From Pseudogymnoascus destructans (taxonomy: Eukaryota > Ascomycota > Leotiomycetes > Thelebolales > Thelebolaceae): DNA of 64,000 nucleotides. The translations under genes were made by a program, and so were the position numbers. The stretch lies in assembly GCF_001641265.1 (NCBI RefSeq), contig NW_020167520.1, positions 1,054,001 to 1,118,000 on the forward strand, given 5' to 3'. Every line of letters starts with the position of its first letter. The stretch's first letter is position 1. The notes beneath the pieces were generated by a model that had not been told where the DNA came from, ran no database searches, and worked only from the letters and a program-made list of their open reading frames with translations. Of the stretch, positions 56,029 to 64,000 are shown piece after piece.

Positions 56029-57260
56029 ATGGCGAGCCAGGAAAAGAGGATTACCCGAGCGACCTCCGGAGGAGCGACTCCAGCGGCAGAAACCATCGAG
56101 GCCAGCCCACCGACTCTGGGCCCTGAAGCCAGCAGCTCCGCGACGAGCAAAGCGGACAGGATGCCGTCAAAGCTGGCCGCCCTCAAGAATAGGATCGAAG
56201 AAGAGAGGGCCTACTACAATACCATGGAAGAAGCCCTCCAAGTATTCCAACGATCGCACGGCGACGACTATAGCGCCTACCCGGAGGAAGTAAGGGTCTT
56301 CGCAGAAAGACAGGCCCGAATACAAGAAGAAGGACGCCGGAAAAGGCGACACCAAGACACTGAGGAAGAATGGGAGGGGACCCCAAACGAGGAGGAACAA
56401 GAGACTGCCTCCGTAGTATCGCGAGAAGCAACCCCGTCGTATAGGCCTTTCGGCAAGGTCAAGGACCCTAAGGTCTACAAAGGCGAGTCGACACGAGAGC
56501 TCAACGAGTTTATGGCCTCAATCCGCGCTTCCTTCCGATACCAGCCAAGAATGTTCCCAACCGAGCAATCCAAGGTGGCCTTCGCCGCCCAATACCTTGA
56601 GAGCGACCCCATGAAGGAGTGGGACAACCGCTGCGCCTCGCAAGAGGAAGGGCTCGAGGACCCTTTAGATATCGCAGGGTTTGAAGAGTTCCTTCGCGAC
56701 CTCCATATCGACCCAGCCAACCGGCAACGCATTGCAGCCCTCAAATACAACGGCGCCCACCAGCGTAAGGGGCAGGGTATCCGCAAATTCGTTGCGTACC
56801 TCGAGGAATTGGAGCGGGAAATGGAGCCCTACACCGAGTCCCAGAGGACCACCCACCTCCTGACGAAGTTACACCCAGAACCGACAGGGAGGCTGTTGTC
56901 AATATCCTAGCCATGCTGGAAATGAACAACCGGTGGGTAACCGAGAAGAATCCTTCTACGGATAGGCCCAACACAAGGGAGAATAAGGGAACCCTGCAGG
57001 GTGGCTTTCCAGCTCGGAAGGGCCACTTCAATAGCCACAAGTCGGGCAATCACCGGGAGCGAACGCCCTTCCAGGATCGCCGTCGATCGGACCAACAACC
57101 TGCGCGCAAGCCAGCTGACACCCAAGGCGCAAGGCCTACCCAAGTAGGGAACGCCTGTTACAACTGTGGCAGACCAGGCCACTTTGCAAAGGACTGCCGT
57201 AGCCAGCACACTGGGCCGGGAGTCCGGAAGCTGGATACCCAGCTCCTCAAGCGGGAGTGA
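56029..57260 (+). CDS. gag protein with a frame break
   Basis: 56029-56910 encodes 293 aa: a charged N-terminus, a coiled region (KLAALKNRIEEERAYYNTME) and the capsid-like retrotransposon gag domain (PKVYKGESTRELNEFMASIR ... QYLESDPMKEWDNRCAS). The frame then runs into a stop. The homologous continuation (REAVVNILAMLEMNNRWVTE) is in the -1 frame from about 56890 and includes the nucleocapsid zinc knuckle CYNCGRPGHFAKDC near 57155-57200, ending at TGA 57258-57260. A one-base deletion near CCAGAACCGACAGG would explain the break. The site has no slippery heptamer and lies inside gag, so programmed frameshifting is unlikely. Confidence 0.88.
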
Positions 57261-57299
57261 CTCCCTACCGAAGCCCTACGCCCTACGCAGGCGAAGAGG

Positions 57300-60200
57300 A
57301 TGGAGATCGACATTGAAATCAAAGTAGGGCCTACCTGGCACAAGGCCAAGGCTCTACTCGATTCGGGGTCGGACGCGTCAACTATCCACCCCCTCTTCGC
57401 AAAAGATAAGGGCCTAGAGTGCCGAGACAAGGGCCCACCTCGAGCGAGGGCTGTGGACGGCAAGGAGATTGCCATATACGGAGCGGCGACCATACAGATC
57501 AAGGCCCAGGACCACTTTCGAAGGGAGATGACCGTAGACCAGACGTTCCTTTCCATGGATACCCCTGGTGTGGATGTTATCCTTGGAATGGACTGGATCG
57601 TACAGGTCAACCCCCAGATCGATTGGCAGACCCAGATATGGCGCTACCCCTTCGATATATCAAAGGCGATGGAGGTGGGTATTGAAGAGCTAGACAAAGG
57701 CGATACTGCCTTTGTCCTGGCGTTGACCTCGGAAGGAGCGTTGGAACCCCAATGCCCAAGGGAGTACGCTGAATTCGCCGACGTCTTCTCTAAGGAGCGG
57801 GCAGAAGACCTACCCGAGCTGGGTAGGAAGACCCACGGTATCGATACCAGCACGCAAGAGCCGCCTTACGGCCCGGTATACAACCTATCTGAGACGGAGT
57901 TGGCCACACTCCGGGAATACCTTCAATCAAGCGAAAGGAAGGGTTGGATCCAGAGGAGCATAAGCCCAGCGGGCGCGCCCATACTGTTCGTACAGAAGAA
58001 GGATGGCAGTCTACGCCTCTGCGTGGATTATAGGGGTCTGAATAAGATCACCGTAAAGAATAGGCACCCCTTGCCGCTGATCACAGAGACCTTGGATCGG
58101 CTCCAAGGAGCGAAGGTCTTCACAAAGCTGGATATTAGGAACGCCTACCACAGGATCCGGATCCGCCCAGGCGATGAGTGGAAGACCGCCTTCCGCACTC
58201 GTTACGGCCACTTTGAGTACAAAGTGATGCCTTTTGGCTTGGCCAACGCGCCAGCCACGTTTCAGGCCTATATGAACGAGACCCTCGAAGGGCTCGTTGA
58301 TACGATATGCGTTGTATACCTCGACGATATCCTTATTTATTCCTCTAAAGAGGAGGAACATACCCACCACGTACAGGAGGTCCTAGGTCGCCTACGAGAG
58401 GCGAACCTATATGTGAAGCTCTCAAAGTGCGAGTTCAATACCAAACAGGTAGGCTTCCTTGGATATACCGTCACAACAGAAGGAGTGGCTATGGAAGGCA
58501 ACCGGGTTGCTGCGATAGCTGAGTGGCCTACACCCAAGACCTACCGAGAGGTCCAGGTGTTCCTCGGCTTCGCCAACTTTTACCGGCGCTTCATAGAGCA
58601 GTACTCCTCTGTTGTGGCACCCTTGACTGGCCTTATGAAGGGGGCCAAGGCCGGTAAACAGACCGGGCCCTTTGTGTGGGGAGCAATGCAGCAGGGCGCG
58701 TTCGATCGCCTCAAGGAGGCCTTCACCACAGCTCCCACATTAGTCCATTTCGATCCAAGCCGTAAGATTAGGCTTGAGACAGACTCCTCCGGCTTCGGGT
58801 TGGCAGGGAACCTTTCCCAATACGTAGAAGAAACCCCAGAACGAAGGGGCGGGTGGCACCCAGTCGCCTTCTTCAGCAAAAAGCTGGAGCCAGCAGAGCT
58901 GAACTATGAGGTCCACGACCAAGAGCTCTTGGCGATCGTGAGATCTTTCGAACAGTGGAGGCATTACCTAGAGGGTAGCCAACACCCAATCGAGGTCCTG
59001 ACGGATCACAACAACCTGAAATACTTCATGGAAACCACCGCCCTCACAAGAAGGCAGGCGCGGTGGGCGCAGGCGTTGTCAGCCTACGACTTCCAAATAT
59101 CCTATCGATCTGGCAAGACCAACCCCGCAGATGGGCCGTCTAGGAGACCAGACTATGAGGAAGAGAAGGGTAGCCAGAACGTGATGCTTCCTACCCTTCG
59201 AAACAAGCTCCAGAAAGCCATACAGGCAGGAGAAGAAGCCCTGCAGATGAGGCGGGTAGTGGCTGACTTACAAGAAGTAGGCACCACACTGGGCGAAGAC
59301 CAGAGTAAGGACACCAAGAGTCCAGGTCTCGTTGTCCCTCGAGTTATGGTGGCAGCCATGGCTCAGGGAGAGAGCGCCTACAGTGCCACGGCCGAACCCT
59401 TAGCGGATCTGATCAAAACCCTTCAAGCGGCTGACGAGCTCGCTGTTCACAGGGCCAGAGAAGCAGGGTCGGCGTGGGTGAAGGGCTCTTCAGGTTGGAG
59501 AGTAGACGATGCAGGCATCATACGCTTCAAGGGAGCGGCCTACGTGCCTCCCAATCAGGCAGTACGTATGGAAATCTTCAAGATTTGCCACGACGACCCT
59601 TTGGCTGGGCACTTCGGATATAAGAAGACCCAGGAACTGATCCGACGGAAATACTACTGGCCTGGATTAGACCAGGAAGCCAGGGAGTACGTACGTGGCT
59701 GCGATCGGTGCCAGCGGATCAAGCCGGTACGGCACAGACCCTACGGCGAAATGCAAGGCCTTAAAATGCCTACTAAGCCCTTTGAGTCCATAAGTATGGA
59801 CTTCATCACAGATCTGCCGCCTAGTATAGGAGCAGACCAAGCTAAGGCTTCAGACTCCATTTTGGTAATCGTAGACCGATACACCAAGGTATCCAAATAT
59901 ATACCCTGCTGGAAGACCATTACTGCCACCGAGTTGGGGCGGGTCTTCCTTGAGTATTGGGTTAAGGACTTTGGAATTCCTGCTGAAATAATCACAGACC
60001 GCGGCAGCGTATTTACGTGCCACTTCTGGTCGGCCTTCTGTTTCCACCTCAAAGTACGGCGGAACCTATCGACTGCCTTCCACCCTCAATCTGACAGCCA
60101 GACGGAAAGGCAGAACCAGAATATTGAGGCCTACCTACGCCTACACTGCAATCAGCACCAGGACAATTGGGTAGAACTTCTTCACTTCGCGGAGCTTACC

Positions 60201-60869
60201 TACAATAATGCCTTCCACGATTCCATCCAGATGTCGCCAAATCAGGCTCGATACGGTATCAACATCGACCTGCGGCAAGGGATCGAGGACGACCCCATGA
60301 GAAGGGAGGTGCCGGTTGCAAGAGACCGAGTCCAGAAGATCCTCGACCTACGAAAGGAGCTTGAAGAGGCCTGGGCGAGATCGAAGGAAGCCCAAGTCCG
60401 AGGATATAACAAGATCCACAAGCCAATGCAGTTCATGGTCGGCGAACGGGTGTGGCTTTCTGCCAAGAATATCAGAACCACCCAGCCAAGTAGGAAGCTA
60501 GGTCACCGGTGGCTCGGACCGTATGAGATCACCGGGCGGATAGGTAAACAGGCGTATCGATTGAGGCTTCCCCCATGGTATAAGGCGATTCACGACGTGT
60601 TCCACGTCTCCCTACTCGAGAGGTATCGGGAAGGCGTTGAGAAGGCCGATCCTCCACCAGATCCAGAGATCGTGGATGGGGAAGAAGAATACAAGGTCGA
60701 GGCAGTCCTAGACCACAGGACTGTGCGGAGGGGTAGGGGAATTCGAGAGGAATACCTGATTAGGTGGGCAGGCTACACTGCAGCTGACGATCAGTGGGTT
60801 CCAAAGCTTGACGTAGGACTACCGTTAATCAAGGCATATCACAAGGAACAGACGCAGAAGGCAATGTAG
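57300..60869 (+). CDS. pol polyprotein with C-terminal chromodomain
   Basis: 1,189-codon uninterrupted frame. Aspartic protease: ALLDSGSDAST near residue 22. Reverse transcriptase: FVQKKDGSLRLCVDYRGLN near 230, with the catalytic VVYLDDILIYSS near 338. RNase H: LETDSSGFGLAG near 493 to HNNLKYFM near 580. Integrase: HHCC zinc finger (HDDPLAGHFGYKKTQELI ... CDRCQRIKP, about 762-805), core Asp in ISMDFITD (about 838) and EIITDRG, and Glu in HPQSDSQTERQN (about 938). Chromodomain: YKVEAVLDHRTVRRGRGIRE and YLIRWAGYTAADDQWVP (about 1130-1175). It is in the same frame as the gag zinc-knuckle part, separated by a TGA and 36 bases. All catalytic residues are present. Confidence 0.96.
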   Translation: MEIDIEIKVGPTWHKAKALLDSGSDASTIHPLFAKDKGLECRDKGPPRARAVDGKEIAIYGAATIQIKAQDHFRREMTVDQTFLSMDTPGVDVILGMDWIVQVNPQIDWQTQIWRYPFDISKAMEVGIEELDKGDTAFVLALTSEGALEPQCPREYAEFADVFSKERAEDLPELGRKTHGIDTSTQEPPYGPVYNLSETELATLREYLQSSERKGWIQRSISPAGAPILFVQKKDGSLRLCVDYRGLNKITVKNRHPLPLITETLDRLQGAKVFTKLDIRNAYHRIRIRPGDEWKTAFRTRYGHFEYKVMPFGLANAPATFQAYMNETLEGLVDTICVVYLDDILIYSSKEEEHTHHVQEVLGRLREANLYVKLSKCEFNTKQVGFLGYTVTTEGVAMEGNRVAAIAEWPTPKTYREVQVFLGFANFYRRFIEQYSSVVAPLTGLMKGAKAGKQTGPFVWGAMQQGAFDRLKEAFTTAPTLVHFDPSRKIRLETDSSGFGLAGNLSQYVEETPERRGGWHPVAFFSKKLEPAELNYEVHDQELLAIVRSFEQWRHYLEGSQHPIEVLTDHNNLKYFMETTALTRRQARWAQALSAYDFQISYRSGKTNPADGPSRRPDYEEEKGSQNVMLPTLRNKLQKAIQAGEEALQMRRVVADLQEVGTTLGEDQSKDTKSPGLVVPRVMVAAMAQGESAYSATAEPLADLIKTLQAADELAVHRAREAGSAWVKGSSGWRVDDAGIIRFKGAAYVPPNQAVRMEIFKICHDDPLAGHFGYKKTQELIRRKYYWPGLDQEAREYVRGCDRCQRIKPVRHRPYGEMQGLKMPTKPFESISMDFITDLPPSIGADQAKASDSILVIVDRYTKVSKYIPCWKTITATELGRVFLEYWVKDFGIPAEIITDRGSVFTCHFWSAFCFHLKVRRNLSTAFHPQSDSQTERQNQNIEAYLRLHCNQHQDNWVELLHFAELTYNNAFHDSIQMSPNQARYGINIDLRQGIEDDPMRREVPVARDRVQKILDLRKELEEAWARSKEAQVRGYNKIHKPMQFMVGERVWLSAKNIRTTQPSRKLGHRWLGPYEITGRIGKQAYRLRLPPWYKAIHDVFHVSLLERYREGVEKADPPPDPEIVDGEEEYKVEAVLDHRTVRRGRGIREEYLIRWAGYTAADDQWVPKLDVGLPLIKAYHKEQTQKAM

Positions 60870-60878
60870 TGTATTGTC

Positions 60879-62130
60879 CTAAACTAAGGGAAAAAACAAC
60901 GCGTCAAGTTCCGAAGGAGAAGGGCTCACAGACCCAGAAGCAGACCCCGACCCAGACCTAGAAGAAACGCGCGCGTCAGACAAGGGGGCGACAACGGGGG
61001 CAGGGCGTGGATTGAAGCGCCACTGGTCTGGACGCACAAACAAACGCTCAAAAAGAGCACGATCGTGATCCGCAGGCGTAGGCAGGAGAATAGGTCCTAC
61101 TGACAAGGGCGCGGAGGGCAGGACAGGCCTCACCCGAGCTACCCACAGGGTCAGCAAAACGTCCAGGAAGGATGGGAATCACAAACCTACGACAAACTTC
61201 ACGGCGACGTGGGTGTTGAGGCCAACCTGGTAGGCGTCTAGAGCCGCATCAGTAGCGGCGTGGAATGTAGCAGCAGCAGCCTTGAGAGCCTTGGTCTTGG
61301 CCTGATCCAGCTCAGCAAGGGTCTCAGCATGGGAAGAAGGGATTGGTGCGGGTCGTTGAGGTTGCAGACGACGGGGCCCCCAGCCTCAGGGAGAGGCGCA
61401 ACAGGTTCCTCGTGGAAGGACGTAGCAGCTCTCTTACCCTTATTCTTGACCTTCGGGGTGCGAGGCTCCTTGCCCTGATCAGCGGTAGTGAACTCGCATT
61501 GGGCAAAGAGGAGGGAGGCCAGAGCCTCACGGGTGGCGACTGAATCATCTTCCAGCCCAGCGTCCTCGTCGTCAGCGCAACAGTTCAAATAGGCGTCGGC
61601 CTTGAGCTGCAGGGCAGTGAGGGCATCCTTCTGATCAGGACCGACCTGCCTGGTTGTCAGCATATCCCACTAAGAAGGAAAAGGAGGCCTACCGGAACGC
61701 AGCGGTGGTTTCCTTGGAGACAGTCGCCGCACTTGTCCAAGCCAACAGGGACCCAGCAGATCTGTCCAGGATAGTTGTAATAGGTGACCGAACACTTGAC
61801 GCAGCAGTCGCGGGAGCCTGCGCGAAGGGGACCAACAGACTCTGGAACTGGGCGGCGCGCAGAAAGCTTCCACCCCAGCGCCGTACGCATCTCCTTGGCG
61901 GCCAACTGAGCAGCGACCTCCTCCTCCTCCTCTGGAGCGTCCTCAACCGAAGGTGATCGGTAGGGACGCACGGTGCGAGGGCGAGAGGTGGACACAACGG
62001 AAGCAGGACCGAAGGGAGTAGGGGTGGCAGGTGACTCCAACTCGGGAGACCCAGACATCTGGGCGGAAGAGCGCTTGAGAGGGGTGGCGACAGGCGCCAC
62101 TGTCTTCTTGGGCTGCTTGCGCGGAGCCAT
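60879..62130 (-). CDS. antisense Cys-rich gene carried by the chromovirus
   Basis: On the strand opposite to gag-pol. The ATG at 62130 starts MAPRKQPKKTVAPVATPLKR. Exon 1 (62130-61693, 146 codons) ends with a cysteine cluster: RDCCVKCSVTYYN, QICWVPV, KCGDCLQGNHRCVP. A 47-nt intron (61646-61692, GTAGGC donor, GCTGAC branch, GGCAG acceptor) leads to GPDQKDALTALQLKADAYLN in frame. A second coding block, LAELDQAKTKALKAAAATFH then AALDAYQVGLNTHVAVKFVV, joins through a 48-nt intron (61139-61186, GCTGAC branch, GGGTAG acceptor) to a last exon ending at 60879. The junction near 61330-61400 is unresolved: either a poor third intron or a frameshift. The Cys pattern might bind zinc. Function is unknown. 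A decayed homologue lies at 18749-18796. Confidence 0.62.
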
Positions 62131-62528
62131 GATTGACGGAACTAATCCACAGATCAGTCCCTGAAGACGAAGGACGGAAGGGAGGTAAATACCTTGCGAA
62201 GAGGGAGTAAGCCTTGAAGCAAACCTTGGAAGAGGATCAAAAGGAAGAAGCCAAGAACCCAGAAGAGCGGGCACTTGGTGTGAGGTTGTGTGAGGAAAGT
62301 AGGAAGTTGGGTAGGAAGTGGGAGTTAAGCGCGATGCCCACAACAACTGGGGGTGGCCTTGGCACAACAACAAGGGGGGTCACGGGACCCCCCTGACAGG
62401 CGCGAGTTCGATAACAACAACCCACCCTACGCGCGAGCAAACAAGCCAAACAAGCCCAAACAAGGGCGCAATCAGCCCTGATCTCTATGCCTGGAATTGG
62501 GGGCAATTCCCTAGAAGGGGGAGGTAAT

Positions 62529-62767
62529 TGTAAGGCGGCCCTCACGTGAGGGCACGTGAGCTGTCATGCTCTTACAGTGGACCTGGCGGGCTCGGTAAAT
62601 TAGGGCCTACGGGTTCCTGTATATAAGGGGCTGGAGGCTCGGAGTGAGGCCTCCAGTCAATAGTTGCTGTATATACGTAGACCTATTGTTACGCATTGAA
62701 TCCTACTTCCTACCTACTGATCTGGTTCCCTGAGCTCCCGTGTGACCCTGGGTCCTACGCCTTTACA
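62529..62767 (+). repeat. 3' LTR of the chromovirus
   Basis: 239 bp, same ends as the 5' LTR, and directly preceded by a purine-rich tract. It differs from the 5' LTR at three positions (two near the GTGAG.TGTCA.GC stretch and one in CCTA.GCC near the end). Confidence 0.96.
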
Positions 62768-62804
62768 GCTTGCTATGCTGGTCGACCAAAGGCATAGCCA
62801 TTAA

Positions 62805-63346
62805 AGGGTAGGGGAGGATGAGGCGATGGAGATAAGGGAAGGATGAGGCGATGGAGATAAGGGGAGGAGGGGTGATATACATACCTTATAATTGAAGATA
62901 TGACTCCACTGTAGGTGGAGTCAAACCAAACTGATTCCTCTGTGTCTGCCCTCGGATGCATGTTTGTATGTTTGTAAGAAGAACAGCCACAAAGTAAGGT
63001 GCAACTGGCTGTATCCTAGCGCATAGTCCCTTCCCAAATGCTGTATATGTCTATGTCGTTTGGACACGTCCAAACGACCTCTCAACTTCGATTCGAACGA
63101 AGGACAAAGCGGCATTCCATTGCCGCTCGTCCTGCCGAAGCGCAAATCGCCCAAGCGCAGTGTGGCTAATAGTAGGATGAGATCTTGTCTACTAGCGCAA
63201 GATATCTTATATATTGCCTGTACAATACAGAAAGGTTAAATCTTTGCACCGTACAATATTAATGTGAAATCTCATAAGAATCTCACAAGACACGTCATTA
63301 ATCCTATGACTTTCTTGCATAAGGTTGACTTGACAGAGGAGGCGGA
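62805..63346. other. spacer with 2x 25-bp repeat
   Basis: 62813-62865 has two copies of a 26-bp unit (ggatgaggcgatggagataa core). The rest shows no gene. 63314-63345 contains a partial duplicate of sequence at 63389-63420. Confidence 0.45.
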
Positions 63347-63706
63347 TGTAACGCTGACTTCTAAACGATAGAAGACACAGAGGTTCTCTTGCGTAAGGGT
63401 TTACTTATCAGAGGAGGCAGGGGATCAGACACAAAGGCTTCAAGTAACACGTTACTAGTATATAACAAATACTGTATTGAGTTGAGCACGAAGCTCCTAT
63501 CTAAGGAAATACTATCTACTTATATAGTGGCGTCGTGCCTAGTGGACTCTTGGGAACTCACTCGAGTCCTCAGAGTCCTGGACTCTTAGGACTCTTCTCA
63601 TCATCCTGCGAGTCCATCACGTGCCTAGTGGACTCCTGGGAACTCACTCGAGTCCTCGGAGTCCTGGACTCTTAGGACTCTTCTCATCATCCTGCGAGTC
63701 CGTCAC
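63347..63706. repeat. LTR-like repeat with 86-bp duplicate
   Basis: 63347-63535 matches 20355-20550 (TGTAACGCTGAC start, CTTATATAG box). It is followed by two tandem copies of an 86-bp unit starting cgtgcctagtggactc (63534 and 63620), rich in GAGTCC/GGACTC, ending at TCACGTGA. The unit is unrelated to the 71-bp unit in the 20-kb copy. Confidence 0.6.
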
Positions 63707-63917
63707 GTGATACTTTCGGAACTACTATTCCCCGCTGCCTCTCCAGGTACCAGGGCCGGTCTCATGCGACCTCCCTCCTTCCTGTCCTGTAGTTGGCCAG
63801 CCTTCTTGTTCCGTCGTAACACTCGCTCCCTTCCCCTGGGCATTCGTCTCGAATCCTATAAGTACGTCCATGTCCCTGGGACTCTGCTGCTCCTCAGCGA
63901 GTCCTTCAACATGCAAC

Positions 63918-64000
63918 ATGCCTACTGACACTGCCCGCAAACTCCAGGAACGCAACGATCTTGTCCGTCGAATAAAGAACCACGGATACGAACTACCCGA
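63918..64000 (+). CDS. start of an unrecognised protein, cut by the window edge
   Basis: ATG at 63918 opens a frame (MPTDTARKLQERNDLVRRIK, then NHGYELP) to the end of the window. A TATA-like tataagta is about 60 bp upstream (63858). An earlier ATG at 63911 is followed by a stop within six codons. The helical, charged start recalls repeat-associated fungal proteins, but 27 residues are too few to name a family. It could be the first gene of the element whose LTR-like repeat lies just upstream. Confidence 0.4.
   Translation, partial: MPTDTARKLQERNDLVRRIKNHGYELP

Larger units (their letters stand above)
55750..62767 (+). mobile_element. complete Ty3/Gypsy chromovirus (Tf1/sushi-like)
   Basis: 7,018-bp element with two 239-bp LTRs and a 5-bp target duplication GCTTG at 55745-55749 and 62768-62772. 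Order inside: 5' LTR, self-priming-type binding site, gag with zinc knuckle, pol (protease, reverse transcriptase, RNase H, integrase, chromodomain), an antisense gene, a purine tract (agaaggggga-gg, about 62513-62524), 3' LTR. The chromodomain at the integrase C-terminus places it among chromoviruses, which often target chromatin with particular histone marks. It is young by LTR similarity, but gag has a frame break. Confidence 0.96.
54915..62804 (+). pseudogene. unrecognised gene interrupted by a chromovirus near its 3' end
   Basis: The frame 54915-55749 resumes after the retrotransposon at 62773 and stops at 62804, giving 288 aa before insertion (the end would have been ML, then AMLVDQRHSH). 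With the insertion, translation stops two codons into the LTR, at 55752. Residues about 25-100 (LTDDDVLVVFRLCLQEQAAF, then MLWRLISRRLF and HKTLQRVVAKAVRDRREFL) look like a helical Myb/SANT-like DNA-binding domain. The middle is Ser/Thr/Pro-rich, and the last 60 residues (IGLERLISVVETVASRIG, RRLEDLESKISAIDQNVATM) could form a coiled coil. No family was assigned. The frame stays open upstream of the ATG to a TAG near 54773, without another ATG, so a 5' exon may be missing. The truncated protein may still be functional, since only about ten residues are lost. Confidence 0.5.

Noticed and set aside
56880..56910. Programmed -1 frameshift in gag
   Set aside because: No slippery heptamer, and the shift lies between capsid and nucleocapsid rather than between gag and pol. 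A one-base deletion is simpler.
61646..61692. A 23-nt intron (GTAGGC to TTCTTAG) in the antisense gene
   Set aside because: Too short for ascomycete splicing. A 47-nt intron with the same donor and a proper GCTGAC branch point keeps frame equally well.

Overview
The window looks like a filamentous ascomycete (Pezizomycotina). Genes carry short introns (about 47-105 nt) with GTRNGT donors and CTRAY-like branch points. Host genes are eukaryotic housekeeping genes. Many transposon copies are AT-rich and carry C-to-T / G-to-A type stops, as expected from repeat-induced point mutation (RIP). A leotiomycete-like source is possible but is a guess.

Host genes, left to right: an MFS sugar/inositol transporter (2880-5035, +); a fatty acid hydroxylase/sterol desaturase family protein (12568-13359, +); a broken sugar O-acetyltransferase (16455-17393, -); a broken amidoligase (24809-25890, +); ribosomal protein eL13 (28431-29284, -); the ribosome maturation factor SBDS/Sdo1 (31750-32698, +); carboxypeptidase Y (33660-35354, +); ribosomal protein uS13/RPS18 (36091-36646, -); and a class I cyclic-nucleotide phosphodiesterase (48168-51145, +). 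The 28-37 kb block is a compact housekeeping island. Transposons occupy most of 1-24 kb, 39-45 kb and 53-64 kb.

Mobile DNA: several Fot1/pogo-like Tc1-mariner families (1-1602; 5220-6925; 8545-9085; 9446-11551; 19862-20354; 21542-23216; 42330-45129; 53007-54729), some with complete TIRs and TA duplications. There is also a structurally intact hAT element with a perfect 8-bp target duplication (13683-16368), a degraded Tc1-like transposase (23217-24230), a MITE nested in a MITE (29958-30728), four copies of one solo-LTR family (two inside Fot1-like elements, with 5-bp duplications), a fragment of an older Gypsy RT (7341-8540), and a complete 7,018-bp Ty3/Gypsy chromovirus (55750-62767).

The most interesting item is that chromovirus. 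Its 239-bp LTRs differ at only three positions and it has a 5-bp duplication. It appears to self-prime: 9 nt just after the 5' LTR are complementary to the expected mRNA start. Between pol and the 3' LTR it carries an antisense, intron-containing gene for a cysteine-rich protein. A diverged copy of the same arrangement lies at 18132-18840, so the antisense gene belongs to the family. The element landed ten codons before the end of an unrecognised host ORF (54915-55749 plus 62773-62804).

The phosphodiesterase gene is preceded by about 2.4 kb of unusual satellites, including an array that passes from a 7-mer (TAGAGGG on the G strand) to an 8-mer (TTAGAGGG), reminiscent of telomere repeats.
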